From assembly GCA_050260015.1 (NCBI GenBank), contig JBLNBN010000008.1:1-64000 (forward strand): DNA of 64,000 nt, read 5' to 3'. The DNA is from JBLNBN01 sp050260015. Its GTDB lineage: Bacteria > Bacteroidota > Ignavibacteria > Kapaibacteriales > UBA2268. Made by a program: the position numbers and the translations under genes. The notes beneath the pieces were generated by a model. It made no database searches, was not told the DNA's origin, and saw only the letters and a list, made by a program, of their open reading frames with translations. This document shows, in pieces, positions 1 to 8,052 of this stretch; the first letter of the stretch is position 1, and each line of letters begins with the position of its first letter.

Positions 1-454
1 AGCTCAAATCTTACGAACCGCGCAGCGGTTCCACGTCAGTAGCCAACGCCGCCCCCGCCTCCTTTCTGCGGCGGAGCCGCGGGGAGGCATCAGAAGAAAA
101 AGCTATTTATGATTTTGCCGCGAAGCCTTGCCCATTCAGACTTTGTCTAAACGAGTTAACTAAACATTAAGAAACGATTACTATTCCTGCGCGGAAAATG
201 TTGCATTTATTTGAAAAATCTAACAAAATCGAAAATAAAGCTTGCTTTTCTGATTTTATTATTTTACTTTGGACGCCGCCAATTCTCCCATATTATTATT
301 TTCTGATTAATAGGAGAAACTATAAGCGGCGGCGCCTGCCAGACGAGTTGCGGCGAGTAAATAGCGAAGAACACATGTAGGGCGCTCTTAATTAACGACT
401 AAGAGCGCCCTAATGCCTAAACGATTGTTAAAATAATAGTAGAAGGAAACCAGT
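1..454. other. Intergenic region with two GC-rich hairpins
   Basis: I see no convincing gene in this stretch. It holds a perfect 7-bp hairpin (15-21 with 25-31) and, just after it, a nested GC-rich structure (57-62 with 83-88 enclosing 68-72 with 76-80). The rest is AT-rich and presumably carries the promoter of the gene starting at 455. A 60-codon open frame at 198-380 has no ribosome site and a composition unlike a protein, so it is not called. Confidence 0.5.
379..411. terminator. Perfect 12-bp hairpin, possible terminator
   Basis: AGGGCGCTCTTA at 379-390 pairs without mismatch with 400-411 across a 9-nt loop. No T-run follows on either side, so it is either an imperfect terminator or a structured leader element 44 bp upstream of the next start codon. 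Confidence 0.4.
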
Positions 455-1816
455 ATGAAAACAAGACTTGTTACATTATTTTTCGCGATCTCAATTCTTC
501 TACCCATCCTTTGCTATTCCGAGGGTGAGTGGAAAGTTTACCCTATGTTCTACGGGAACGATACGTTAGCCTCGATAAATACGCTCGCGCCAATGAAAGA
601 CGGGGGAATTCTATTCGCCCCCTGGAATGCGCTATATATTATTCAGGATGATTCGCTTAATAGAGTTGCAAACCCATATCAGAATAAGGATTTTATTCGG
701 ATATATAAAATGCAGCCTGATTCTAAAGGAACAATATGGCTCAATACACTTGGCGGATTGGCCAAATATACGAAGAGCGAAGGCTTCCAAAAAGTGAGCA
801 AACTTGATTACGGTTCGAAGTGGGATTATGGCCCCTTAAATGGGCTTACCGTGGACAAAAATGACAACGTTTGGTTTCTCAGCGGTACGCCATACCTTAC
901 AAAATTCGACGGTGAGAACTTTACCGATTATACAATTGGCATAAACGAATTGCCATACTTTCCGATGTTTAAATTGACATCCCGGGATTCAACCATAATA
1001 TACGATTGTCCCAAGGGCATAGTCGAATTTACGCCGATCTCGCAGGACAGCTCCTCTTTAAAAATTACGCCTTTAAGCGAAACAAAGTTAAATGGAAAAT
1101 CCACACGCTGCATGCAATTCGACAAATCCGGAAATTTTTACGCCTCATCCGACACAAACGATCTTTCAATATATACCGGCGGCAAATGGGAAGCGATTAA
1201 TATACCCGATTCTCTTAAAGCTCATAATGAAATTTGGAATTATAAATATATAAAGAAAATCGTTCCTATTAAAGACAGTCAAATTTATATATTTTGGGCG
1301 ATGCATGATTGGTTCTGCAAATACGATCGAGCCTCGGATAGCTGGGAGAAAATTGACTTTCCGAAAGCTCATGTGGATTCGCTGTATGGCAATAAATACA
1401 CTGTCGAAGTGGGATCAGCGGAATTTGATATTGAAGGGAATCTGTGGATTAGCACGGCGATACACGGCCTCCTCCGCTACAAGCCCGAGGGGACGGGAGC
1501 GCCAGAAGGGGGCTACGGCGCGGAAAACCACGCGTTGGACGCATGGATAGAGCGCATTTACCCGAACCCGACGCGAGGGAACGTACTAAAGGCGAGGGCG
1601 TTCCTCCTTCCCGACGGTCTGGACAACGTTACGGCCTACGTCAGCGACATACTCGGCAATAAGCTGATTGAATTCTCCGACCCTATCTCAATTAACCCGA
1701 CGACTGGCGAGGCAAATTTAGAATACTCCCTCGAGGAACTGCCCAACGGCGCCTATCTCTTCGTTCTGCAAAAGGGCATTTCAATCCGCGCGAAGAATTT
1801 TGTTAAGATAGATTAG
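455..1816 (+). CDS. Secreted propeller protein with T9SS sorting domain
   Basis: A 453-residue exported protein. Residues 1-22 form a Sec signal peptide (hydrophobic core followed by LCYSEG). The middle contains repeats of the two-component-regulator-propeller type, such as GTIWLNTLGGLAKYT and NLWISTAIHGLLRY. The last 90 residues resemble a type A Por-secretion C-terminal sorting domain: IERIYPNPTRGNVL opens it and NGAYLFVLQKG lies near the end. By family knowledge such proteins cross the outer membrane through T9SS and are anchored or released. AGAAGGAAA sits just before the ATG. It is a single gene, convergent with the exporter gene downstream. The substrate or ligand is unknown. Confidence 0.8.
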   Translation: MKTRLVTLFFAISILLPILCYSEGEWKVYPMFYGNDTLASINTLAPMKDGGILFAPWNALYIIQDDSLNRVANPYQNKDFIRIYKMQPDSKGTIWLNTLGGLAKYTKSEGFQKVSKLDYGSKWDYGPLNGLTVDKNDNVWFLSGTPYLTKFDGENFTDYTIGINELPYFPMFKLTSRDSTIIYDCPKGIVEFTPISQDSSSLKITPLSETKLNGKSTRCMQFDKSGNFYASSDTNDLSIYTGGKWEAINIPDSLKAHNEIWNYKYIKKIVPIKDSQIYIFWAMHDWFCKYDRASDSWEKIDFPKAHVDSLYGNKYTVEVGSAEFDIEGNLWISTAIHGLLRYKPEGTGAPEGGYGAENHALDAWIERIYPNPTRGNVLKARAFLLPDGLDNVTAYVSDILGNKLIEFSDPISINPTTGEANLEYSLEELPNGAYLFVLQKGISIRAKNFVKID

Positions 1817-1858
1817 GGACATTGTTTCATCATCTGTACATTACAGGTTTAATTTATA

Positions 1859-1888
1859 AGCGTCTCCGCGTTTAATCGAGGGGACGCT
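1859..1888. terminator. Hairpin between convergent genes
   Basis: AGCGTCTCC at 1859-1867 pairs with 1880-1888 with one G-T wobble, followed by AATTTATTT on the plus strand. It lies between the convergent 453-residue gene and the exporter gene and may serve either. Confidence 0.45.
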
Positions 1889-1904
1889 AATTTATTTCAA
1901 TCCT

Positions 1905-2831
1905 CTACGTCAAAAAAAGCATCGCGATGCCCGCGACGGCTATGAACGCGCCGGCGTAGGAGTAGAAGTTAAGTTTTTCCTTTAGCCAAAAGTATGAGAT
2001 TGGCAGCATTAAGATAGGCGTTACGCTCATTAGAGTGGAAGCTATTCCTACCTGGGCATATATTATGGCAAAAAGGCTCGCCGTGATGCCCAGATATGGT
2101 CCGATAATTGAAGCGGCAAAAACGAGGCCCAAAGCTTTTTTATCCGCTTTGTATATCTTAAAAGGATTCCCGTAACGCTTCAATATTATCGCCATAGGCA
2201 AAAGCATAACAAACGAGGAAAGCAGCCGGACGAGCGTCGCCGTGAAGCTATGAACGGGGCCCTCGACGAACGCGAACTTTGCGAAGATAAGCCCGCCGGC
2301 CTGCCCCAGGGCCCCAAGGAAAGCCCAACCGGCTCCGATCATGCTTTTGGATACTCTCCGGCCGCGGACGTGTAAATACTCTTTCGCCTGCCTTTCGGAT
2401 TCGCCGCCTCGGGACTGCATTACGACAATCGCTATACCAGTAAGCGTAACGGCCATACCTAAGATGCCCCACAGGGAGAGATTCTCCCCCAGAAACAGCC
2501 AGGCGAAAACCGCCGCCATCGCCGGGCTAATGGACATGATCAACATTGTGATTCGCGGCCCGATTTGCGCGAAACTCTTAAATAGGAAAGTATCGCCAAG
2601 CACGAGACCAATAAATCCCGAGACGGAGAGATAGTAGATTTGAGTCCAGGAAATGTGCCAGCTAATACCAAAAACTGGTATTGTAACGGCAATTAAAATG
2701 GATGCGAAAAAGAGCCTGTCTATATTCAACTGTAAAGCGTTGATGCGGCGTCCCGCAAAAGTAAAAATATGCGCCGAGAAAGACCAAAAGAAAGCCGCGG
2801 AAAGGGCCGCAAATTCGCCGATAAATCCCAT
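1905..2831 (-). CDS. EamA/DMT-family transporter
   Basis: A 308-residue polytopic membrane protein with about ten hydrophobic segments arranged as two similar halves, the layout of EamA-type drug/metabolite transporters. The first half contains the run LVLGDTFLFKSFAQIGPRI and the second ends in a Pro/Gly-rich segment (TPILMLPISYFWLKEKL), both typical of the family. It probably exports a small metabolite, but the substrate cannot be read from sequence. The start codon is ATG with only a weak ribosome site. It is transcribed divergently from the TonB receptor gene, with about 140 bp between the start codons. Confidence 0.85.
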   Translation of the reverse strand: MGFIGEFAALSAAFFWSFSAHIFTFAGRRINALQLNIDRLFFASILIAVTIPVFGISWHISWTQIYYLSVSGFIGLVLGDTFLFKSFAQIGPRITMLIMSISPAMAAVFAWLFLGENLSLWGILGMAVTLTGIAIVVMQSRGGESERQAKEYLHVRGRRVSKSMIGAGWAFLGALGQAGGLIFAKFAFVEGPVHSFTATLVRLLSSFVMLLPMAIILKRYGNPFKIYKADKKALGLVFAASIIGPYLGITASLFAIIYAQVGIASTLMSVTPILMLPISYFWLKEKLNFYSYAGAFIAVAGIAMLFLT

Positions 2832-2970
2832 TTTCTTATTATGTTATTTTGTAAAAAGCAAAATTATGGAAATCCCGACGAATGGAACTTTTTTTTTATT
2901 AGATGTAACCTTTTCTTCGTTTGTTACGTTTTTATATCGGCTAATCATAAAAATTAACGAAGGTCAAAAA

Positions 2971-5079
2971 ATGACAAAAAAATCCGTTTTTATTGCTTTT
3001 GTTCTTTTAAGTTCCCTTCCTATCATAGCTAAAGCAGCTCCGAAAGACACGTTAAGAAAATCGACGAGCGAAGTAATCGTTACTTCAACCCGCTACCCGG
3101 AGCGTTATATTGAGGCTCCTCTCTCTATGTCCATCATCGACCGATCCGAAATTTTCGCCAATACCAATTACGGTATCGAATCGGCTTTCACGAGCGTTCC
3201 CGGCGTTCTCTTCCAAACTCGCTCGGGGAACCAGGACGCTCGATTGACCATCCGCGGATTCGGCGCGCGCGGCGCCGGCGACCGTTCCAACAGCGGCACG
3301 AGCCGCGGCGTAAAGATCCTGTTAGACGGATTCCCCGAGACCGAGCCGGACGGGCGCACGGCGTTCGACAATTTGGACATGGACCTGGCCGAGCACATGG
3401 AAATTATCCGCTCGAATTCGTCCGCAGTTTGGGGCAACGCGGCGGGAGGCATCATCGCGATCTCCTCGATGCCCGACCGCTCGGGCTATTTTGCCGATCT
3501 GTCGCTGCTCGGCGGCAGCTTCGGGCTCCAGAAGTATACGCTTAAAGCCGGGGCGCCGCTCCCCTCGGGCAAATTCGTTCTTACCGCGATAAATTCGAAA
3601 TTCGACGGCTGGCGCAAGCATTCCGAGAGCGAACGCACGATACTGAACGGCGGAATATTTACCGCTTTAAGCCCGGGAACTACGCTCGAGACGTACGTGC
3701 TGGCCACTCAAAACAAATTTGACATTCCCGGCCCGCTAACGCAGGCGCAATTCGACGCCGAACCCGAGCAGGCGAACGCGAAGTACGCCGCGCAGCGAGA
3801 ACGTCGCTTGAATCGTTTAATGCGGCTTGGAGTTACGCTCAACCACGAGATCGGGGATAAGTCCTTCCTGACCGGTTCAGTTTACCTCAATCCAAAGTAC
3901 CTGCAGCGCAGCGAACGCAACACCTACCGCGACTTTACGCGCTATCACGTGGGCGGTTCGGCAAGCTACCATACGGAATTTAATTGGAACGAGAACGTAC
4001 GCAACGCGTTCCTGACGGGGCTCGACGAGAGCTACCAGGACGGGGCGATATTATTCTACGAGTTGGATTCGTTGCAAGGCCGCTCGAACAAGCTGACGAG
4101 CGACAAGAAGGAAGGCGCCTCGAGCTTTGGAATTTTCGCCCAGGACGAAGTTTTTTGGGGCGACGTGTCGCTAACGCTCGGCGCGCGCTACGACGCCGTA
4201 ACGTACTACAGCGCGGACTTCCTGCTCTCGCATCGCAGCGACAAACGCACATTCGACAGGGTCTCCCCAAAGATCGGCTTTACGTATTTAATTTCCCGCG
4301 GGCATTCCCTCTACTTTAATTACGGCTCGGGCATAGAAGTCCCTGCGGGCAACGAGACCGATCCGCCCAGCAAATTCGGGCTCCAGGACACATTCCTGCT
4401 CAGCCCGCTGCTGGATCCTATTGTCTCGACGACTTACGAGATAGGCACGAAGCGCTCGTTAACGTACGACGGTTTCTTGCGCAATTTGGATTATAACTCA
4501 GCGATTTACCTGATCGATACGAAAAACGAGCTCGTGCCCTACAACGGCGGAAGGTATTACTTTGCGGCAGGCTTGACTCGCAGGATAGGCTTTGAGCTCG
4601 GCTTAAAAACAATATTTAAATACGGCCTCTCCTTTGACGGAAGCATTTCGATCTCCAACAATAAATACGAAGATTATAAAATTGATTCCATGTACAGCGA
4701 TTTCGCCGACTATACGGACAATGAATTGGCGGGCGTTCCGAGTTTGTATTATGGAGTTAAATTGGGCTATCAGCCGGACTTCTTCAGCTACGTAAGGCTT
4801 GAAGCGGAATTGCGGGGCATCGGCGAGTACTTCGCCGACGATGCGAACAGATTTAGCGTTCCCTCGTTCAACGTGATAAATCTAAAATTTGGAACGGCGG
4901 AGCCGATTGATTTCGGAGCAGTTTCCCTTGGCATCTTTGTCGCTTTGAACAACGTTACCGACGAGAAATACGTCGCTTCGGCGTTTATCAACCCGGACCT
5001 GGACAAGCAGGGCAATCCCTTTTACTTAGAGCCGGGACTTCCTCAAAATGTCGCCATGGGGCTGACCATAGGATTCTAA
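2971..5079 (+). CDS. TonB-dependent outer membrane receptor
   Basis: A 702-residue TonB-dependent receptor. The open frame extends upstream to 2653, but that part overlaps the opposite-strand transporter gene, and the signal peptide (MTKKSVFIAFVLLSSLPIIA) begins at the ATG at 2971, so this start is chosen. SEVIVTSTR near residue 35 looks like a TonB box. A plug domain follows (GVLFQTRSGNQDARLTIRGF), then a beta-barrel ending in an aromatic residue (LTIGF). The architecture resembles FecA/siderophore-type receptors, so iron-complex uptake is plausible, but the ligand is not known. There is no adjacent SusD-like partner, which argues against a glycan-uptake pair. It is followed by a strong terminator. 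Confidence 0.88.
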   Translation: MTKKSVFIAFVLLSSLPIIAKAAPKDTLRKSTSEVIVTSTRYPERYIEAPLSMSIIDRSEIFANTNYGIESAFTSVPGVLFQTRSGNQDARLTIRGFGARGAGDRSNSGTSRGVKILLDGFPETEPDGRTAFDNLDMDLAEHMEIIRSNSSAVWGNAAGGIIAISSMPDRSGYFADLSLLGGSFGLQKYTLKAGAPLPSGKFVLTAINSKFDGWRKHSESERTILNGGIFTALSPGTTLETYVLATQNKFDIPGPLTQAQFDAEPEQANAKYAAQRERRLNRLMRLGVTLNHEIGDKSFLTGSVYLNPKYLQRSERNTYRDFTRYHVGGSASYHTEFNWNENVRNAFLTGLDESYQDGAILFYELDSLQGRSNKLTSDKKEGASSFGIFAQDEVFWGDVSLTLGARYDAVTYYSADFLLSHRSDKRTFDRVSPKIGFTYLISRGHSLYFNYGSGIEVPAGNETDPPSKFGLQDTFLLSPLLDPIVSTTYEIGTKRSLTYDGFLRNLDYNSAIYLIDTKNELVPYNGGRYYFAAGLTRRIGFELGLKTIFKYGLSFDGSISISNNKYEDYKIDSMYSDFADYTDNELAGVPSLYYGVKLGYQPDFFSYVRLEAELRGIGEYFADDANRFSVPSFNVINLKFGTAEPIDFGAVSLGIFVALNNVTDEKYVASAFINPDLDKQGNPFYLEPGLPQNVAMGLTIGF

Positions 5080-5103
5080 TTGCAATAATAGACTATCCCA
5101 CGG

Positions 5104-5131
5104 GGCGGCGAGTAAAATCGTCGCCTTTTTT
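5104..5131 (+). terminator. Rho-independent terminator after the TonB receptor
   Basis: An 8-bp stem (5104-5111 with 5118-5125, one G-T wobble), a 6-nt loop and a run of six T at 5126-5131. It sits between convergent genes. Confidence 0.8.
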
Positions 5132-5780
5132 ATTTCTTCAGGCTGTGGATAACGTGCCGCACGACGCCAAGAACCTTGAACTCGTCTTCCTCGCAAACGA
5201 GGATATCGTCGTAATTAGGATTCTCCGAGACGAGGCTGAGCGAACCGTCGCGCTTACGGAAACGCTTTACGAGCGCGTTGTCGTTATAGAGCGCGACGAC
5301 GATTTCCCCGTCCTCGGCCTGGATCGTAGTGTCGACGACTAACGTGTCGCCGGTGAATATATTAGCGTCCTTCATCGAATAGCCGTCGACGACGCAGAGC
5401 AGCATGCCCGGCTTATCAAGCCCAAGAGCCTTAGAAATATTTACGCGGGCGGGCTCGTCGAAATCGCCGCGCGGCTGACGGGGCGAGGCGCCAATCCCGG
5501 AAACGAGCGATTCGATTTCCTCGTTCGACATGAAGTCGAGCCTATTGATCTTAACGACGCTCATGCCAAGCGAGGAGGCGCGCATCCTGGGCAATTGCGC
5601 AAGCACGTCCTCGAGAGCCGCCTCTAGTATCTTTTCGTTTTTCATTTCAATGGCCTTAATTAGTTTTTCGAACTTTGCGGAAGCGCGCCCGATAAAAAGC
5701 TCCTGCTCCCAGAGCGCTCGCTTAGCCAATTTAAAGAGCTCGGAATCGCTTAGTTCGCTTATGTCTTTGGGAAACTTCAC
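5130..5780 (-). CDS. Stand-alone LexA-like S24 peptidase
   Basis: A 216-residue protein whose C-terminal half is a LexA/UmuD-type S24 self-cleaving peptidase fold. GYSMKD supplies the likely catalytic Ser135 and ALVKRF the Lys172; their spacing of 37 residues equals that of Ser119/Lys156 in E. coli LexA. Residues 1-110 are helical and have no recognisable helix-turn-helix, so the DNA-binding part appears to be missing. That function may come from the XRE protein encoded 13 bp upstream in the same operon. The start is GTG, preceded by TAGGAAG overlapping the upstream stop codon. It could be a repressor partner, an anti-repressor or a UmuD-like protein. Family assignment is firm; the role is inferred. 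Confidence 0.75.
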   Translation of the reverse strand: MKFPKDISELSDSELFKLAKRALWEQELFIGRASAKFEKLIKAIEMKNEKILEAALEDVLAQLPRMRASSLGMSVVKINRLDFMSNEEIESLVSGIGASPRQPRGDFDEPARVNISKALGLDKPGMLLCVVDGYSMKDANIFTGDTLVVDTTIQAEDGEIVVALYNDNALVKRFRKRDGSLSLVSENPNYDDILVCEEDEFKVLGVVRHVIHSLKK

Positions 5781-5793
5781 CCGGCTTCGCTTC

Positions 5794-6186
5794 CTACTGA
5801 TCTGAAGAGCGTTTGTCCTTAGGCCTGCCCGCGCTCACCTTTATAGCTGGGAACTCGTTCCCGGGCTCCGCATCGGCTTCGGCGAACGAAACGACTTTCG
5901 CCGTTCGGGCGCTTATCTTAGTTTTAAGGGCTTTCCCGGCCGCGTTCTTCGCGAAGATCTCGCCCTCGCCCGAAACCAGGTAGACCGGGGAGATACCTCG
6001 CCGGTACAGTTCGTAAACTATCCTAACGGGAAGCGCGGAGCGTCCCAATTCATAATTGGTTATCCTATCCCTCGTTTCCGAGAGCAGGTAGGCGAATTGC
6101 TCGGCGGAGAGGCGCGCCCCTTCGTTAAATATCATCCTGGCCTCCCTGAGCCGCAGGCCGACGAGCTTATTAAAATTATCTTCCAT
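5794..6186 (-). CDS. XRE-family helix-turn-helix regulator
   Basis: A 130-residue DNA-binding protein. Residues about 8-75 form an XRE/Cro-type helix-turn-helix (LLSETRDRITNYELG is the recognition region). They are followed by PVYLVSGEGEIF, a motif common after the DNA-binding domain of S24-type phage repressors. The remaining 50 residues are a charged, probably disordered tail with no peptidase domain. It is the first gene of a two-gene operon with the S24 peptidase. GGAGG lies about 12 nt before the ATG, a long spacing. It probably represses its own promoter and the divergent operon through the palindromes in 6217-6347. The operon order is seen; the control circuit is inferred. Confidence 0.75.
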   Translation of the reverse strand: MEDNFNKLVGLRLREARMIFNEGARLSAEQFAYLLSETRDRITNYELGRSALPVRIVYELYRRGISPVYLVSGEGEIFAKNAAGKALKTKISARTAKVVSFAEADAEPGNEFPAIKVSAGRPKDKRSSDQ

Positions 6187-6216
6187 TTAATTTTCTGGCC
6201 TCCAAAAAAATCATTT

Positions 6217-6347
6217 GCAGTATACGTGAAAATTACATATATTGCGTGTAATATTTACGCATTTAAGAAGCAAATACTGCGGGATATTTGATTATCATTT
6301 GCGCAAATATTTATCGCAATATAACTTAATTATTTGATTTATCAAAT
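6217..6347. promoter_or_regulatory. Palindrome cluster in divergent promoter region
   Basis: The 177-bp gap between the divergent XRE and small-gene operons contains several inverted repeats. GTGAAAATTAC (6226-6236) and GTAATATTTAC (6248-6258) share the form GTRANNNTTAC and are 22 bp apart. They are flanked by GCAGTAT (6217-6223) and its complement ATACTGC (6274-6280). Further on are the perfect palindromes ATTTGCGCAAAT (6297-6308) and ATTTGATTTATCAAAT (6332-6347), plus TGATTATCA (6289-6297). These are candidate operators for the XRE protein and the Mor-like protein. Which protein binds which site is not known. Confidence 0.45.
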
Positions 6348-6363
6348 TAATTTTGGAGCAGCT

Positions 6364-6531
6364 ATGGAAAACAAGATGAAAACGGGGAATCGCCGGCGAT
6401 TTATGCTGGCGTTGGAAGCGTGCCTGCGGGCGTTGGCGGAGGCTTACCCTGAGATGGCGACTGAAACGGAGGACCTCCTCTTCGTGATCGGCGATTACTT
6501 AGAGTACTACGGCGGGGGGACGGCGCGATGA
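6364..6531 (+). CDS. Small hypothetical protein upstream of Mor-like gene
   Basis: A 55-residue protein starting at the ATG at 6364, chosen because GGAG at 6355-6358 gives a proper ribosome site; the frame also stays open further upstream into the operator region. The sequence is mostly helical with a basic N-terminus (KTGNRRRF) and an acidic second half. No family is recognised. Its stop overlaps the start of the next gene by 4 bp (ATGA), so the two are translationally coupled. It could be a small cofactor or anti-repressor of the adjacent regulators, which is inference from position only. Confidence 0.55.
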   Translation: MENKMKTGNRRRFMLALEACLRALAEAYPEMATETEDLLFVIGDYLEYYGGGTAR

Positions 6532-6788
6532 AAGAGGACGTTTACGCTATGCTTCAATTCGAAGAATTGACGCCGGACATGCAAATGCTGGCCGAGGTAT
6601 GCGGCATGGACGTAATGCGAAAAATACTAAGGGAATTTGGCGGGATATTTCTATACGTCCCAAAGGTTACTTCGTTTAAGAAGTTCCTCAAACGGATGAT
6701 AGCCGAGCGCGAGTCGATGCCGCGATGCAAGCTGGCTTCGCTGTTGGGGGTATCCTCTATGACCTTAAGGAAGCTCGCCCGGGAATAG
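6528..6788 (+). CDS. Mor-like transcription activator
   Basis: An 86-residue protein resembling the Mor/C activator family of Mu-like phages. The Mor dimerisation motif is visible as LAEVCGMDVMRKIL followed by EFGGIFLYVPK. The C-terminal 25 residues (CKLASLLGVSSMTLRKLARE) fit the helix-turn-helix of the family. Mor of phage Mu is about 129 residues, so this is a short version. By family knowledge such proteins activate weak promoters lacking a -35 box by binding palindromes. It is coupled to the 55-residue gene and is the last gene of the operon. No transposase or phage structural gene lies nearby. It may be a domesticated or relict phage regulator. Confidence 0.6.
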   Translation: MKEDVYAMLQFEELTPDMQMLAEVCGMDVMRKILREFGGIFLYVPKVTSFKKFLKRMIAERESMPRCKLASLLGVSSMTLRKLARE

Positions 6789-6810
6789 CGACGGGCGGTA
6801 TTGTACGGTT

Positions 6811-6852
6811 AAACGAAAAGCGCCGCCCGCGGTAGAGCCGAGGGGGCGGCGC
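6811..6852 (-). terminator. Terminator of the glycine-rich protein operon
   Basis: A 9-bp GC-only stem (6820-6828 with 6844-6852). Read on the minus strand it is followed by TTTTCGTTT, so it terminates the minus-strand operon ending at 6887. Confidence 0.7.
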
Positions 6853-6886
6853 AATGCTTTGTTTATATTCAGGGCGAGTCCCGTAA

Positions 6887-7576
6887 TTAACTAAACGAGC
6901 CGCCGCGCGTAGTTAGCCTGCCGCGCGTCTTCATGGATTTATAAATTCGCCAGAGCACGAACAGGATTGCCGCTAGCAAGATTAAACCAAAAAATAGCTT
7001 GGCGAACGAGAACGTAGGCGGGTAAACGTCGACGGAGCCGTCCGCGTTCTGAACGTAATTCGGTCGCGAATAATAGAATGCGGGGTGGAATGGCATCGAC
7101 CAGTACCACGGGGTATGCCCGAGGATATAGCCCGTCATTAAGCCCGACCCAAAGCCGCCGTAATGATGCACGTTATAGTTCATGTAGCCTCCGTTGTAGC
7201 CCGGGGCGCGCATTGTCTCTATTCTGCGGGGAGCGCCGTATTTAGCGCGCGCCGATTGAGCGGACATACGCGTACCGCCGAACGAAGTCACGCGGGGAGT
7301 TGCGCTCGGCGTCGAAGAACGTCGCGTTCCGCCGAAAGTCGAACCGCCCGAGGAGCGTTTGGGCGCCGGCGCCGTGGAGCGGCGCGAGCCGCCGAACGAG
7401 CCGAATCCGCCGCTCTTGCGCGAGCCGCCGAACGAACCGAATCCGCCCCCCCTGCGAAATCCTCCAAACGAGCCTCCTCGGCGCGCTTCAGCGATTTCCG
7501 GCGCTAAAAATACAGTTAGGGCTAAAACTATAAGAGCCAATCCAAGGATCCTGCTCCAAAATATTTTGCTTTTCAT
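6887..7576 (-). CDS. Glycine/arginine-rich secreted or membrane protein
   Basis: A 229-residue protein with an N-terminal signal or anchor segment (residues about 8-31). Next comes a low-complexity region with repeats of the form FGSFGGSRKSGG (about residues 33-90), a Tyr/His/Gly-rich middle, and one C-terminal membrane helix (FAKLFFGLILLAAILFVLW, about residues 190-210) before a basic tail. No enzymatic domain is recognised. The RGG/FGG-like repeats suggest a disordered, possibly surface-exposed segment. GGAG of its ribosome site lies before, and the stop codon of the upstream gene lies inside, the 14-nt leader, so translation of the two is coupled. Function is unknown. Confidence 0.7.
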   Translation of the reverse strand: MKSKIFWSRILGLALIVLALTVFLAPEIAEARRGGSFGGFRRGGGFGSFGGSRKSGGFGSFGGSRRSTAPAPKRSSGGSTFGGTRRSSTPSATPRVTSFGGTRMSAQSARAKYGAPRRIETMRAPGYNGGYMNYNVHHYGGFGSGLMTGYILGHTPWYWSMPFHPAFYYSRPNYVQNADGSVDVYPPTFSFAKLFFGLILLAAILFVLWRIYKSMKTRGRLTTRGGSFS

Positions 7577-7578
7577 TT

Positions 7579-8052
7579 CTAAAAAACTCCTTCAGTTTCC
7601 ACGGTACCGTCCTCGTTTCTATATGCGATATCGTGCCTGAACTCAGTGGTTTCCGGCACTTTTTTAGTCGAGAATAGAGTTGCGATACCCCCGGGCGTAT
7701 CCCCGGCTTTAATGTGAATAAACAAGCTAACGACGCCTTCGAGCTGGCCGACGTTGTCGAATAATATAGTGTCCTCGATATCTCCGTCGCTTTCTATAGT
7801 AAGCGCGCGCAGGGAGGTGGCTTCCTCTTCGGTAAAAGTCGGCTCGACGACTTGCAGGTTGCTTAAATATTCCGTAAAAATTTGTTTAGTATGGACGTTT
7901 CCATCCGTGCCTTTGTATTGTATTATCGCGTCGAAGGTTCCTTCTTCGTCTAAATTTAAGAATACTTCACGCAGCCCGCCGAGTTGCTCCCCGTTGAAGT
8001 AAACGGCTGTGCGATCCAATCGTCCGTTGCTCTCAATAGTAAATGTAGCCAT
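7579..8052 (-). CDS. Hypothetical protein with internal duplication
   Basis: A 157-residue acidic protein without a signal peptide. Residues 3-47 and 83-129 are two copies of one unit: FTIESNGRLDRTAVYFNGEQ in the first and LTIESDGDIEDTILFDNVGQ in the second, each continuing into a predicted beta hairpin. This suggests two tandem beta-sandwich-like domains. No known family is recognised with certainty. It is the first gene of a two-gene unit with the glycine-rich membrane protein, only 2 bp away, so the two products may act together. ATG start at 8052. Confidence 0.65.
   Translation of the reverse strand: MATFTIESNGRLDRTAVYFNGEQLGGLREVFLNLDEEGTFDAIIQYKGTDGNVHTKQIFTEYLSNLQVVEPTFTEEEATSLRALTIESDGDIEDTILFDNVGQLEGVVSLFIHIKAGDTPGGIATLFSTKKVPETTEFRHDIAYRNEDGTVETEGVF

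Noticed and set aside
198..380. 60-codon open frame on the plus strand
   Set aside because: No ribosome site, unusual composition and overlap with the terminal hairpin at 379-411; no recognisable protein features.
2653..2970. 106-codon N-terminal extension of the TonB receptor frame
   Set aside because: It overlaps the opposite-strand transporter gene, and the signal peptide starts at 2971.
5130..6788. Intact prophage
   Set aside because: Only regulatory-type genes are present; there is no integrase, transposase, terminase or structural gene within the flanking ordinary genes.
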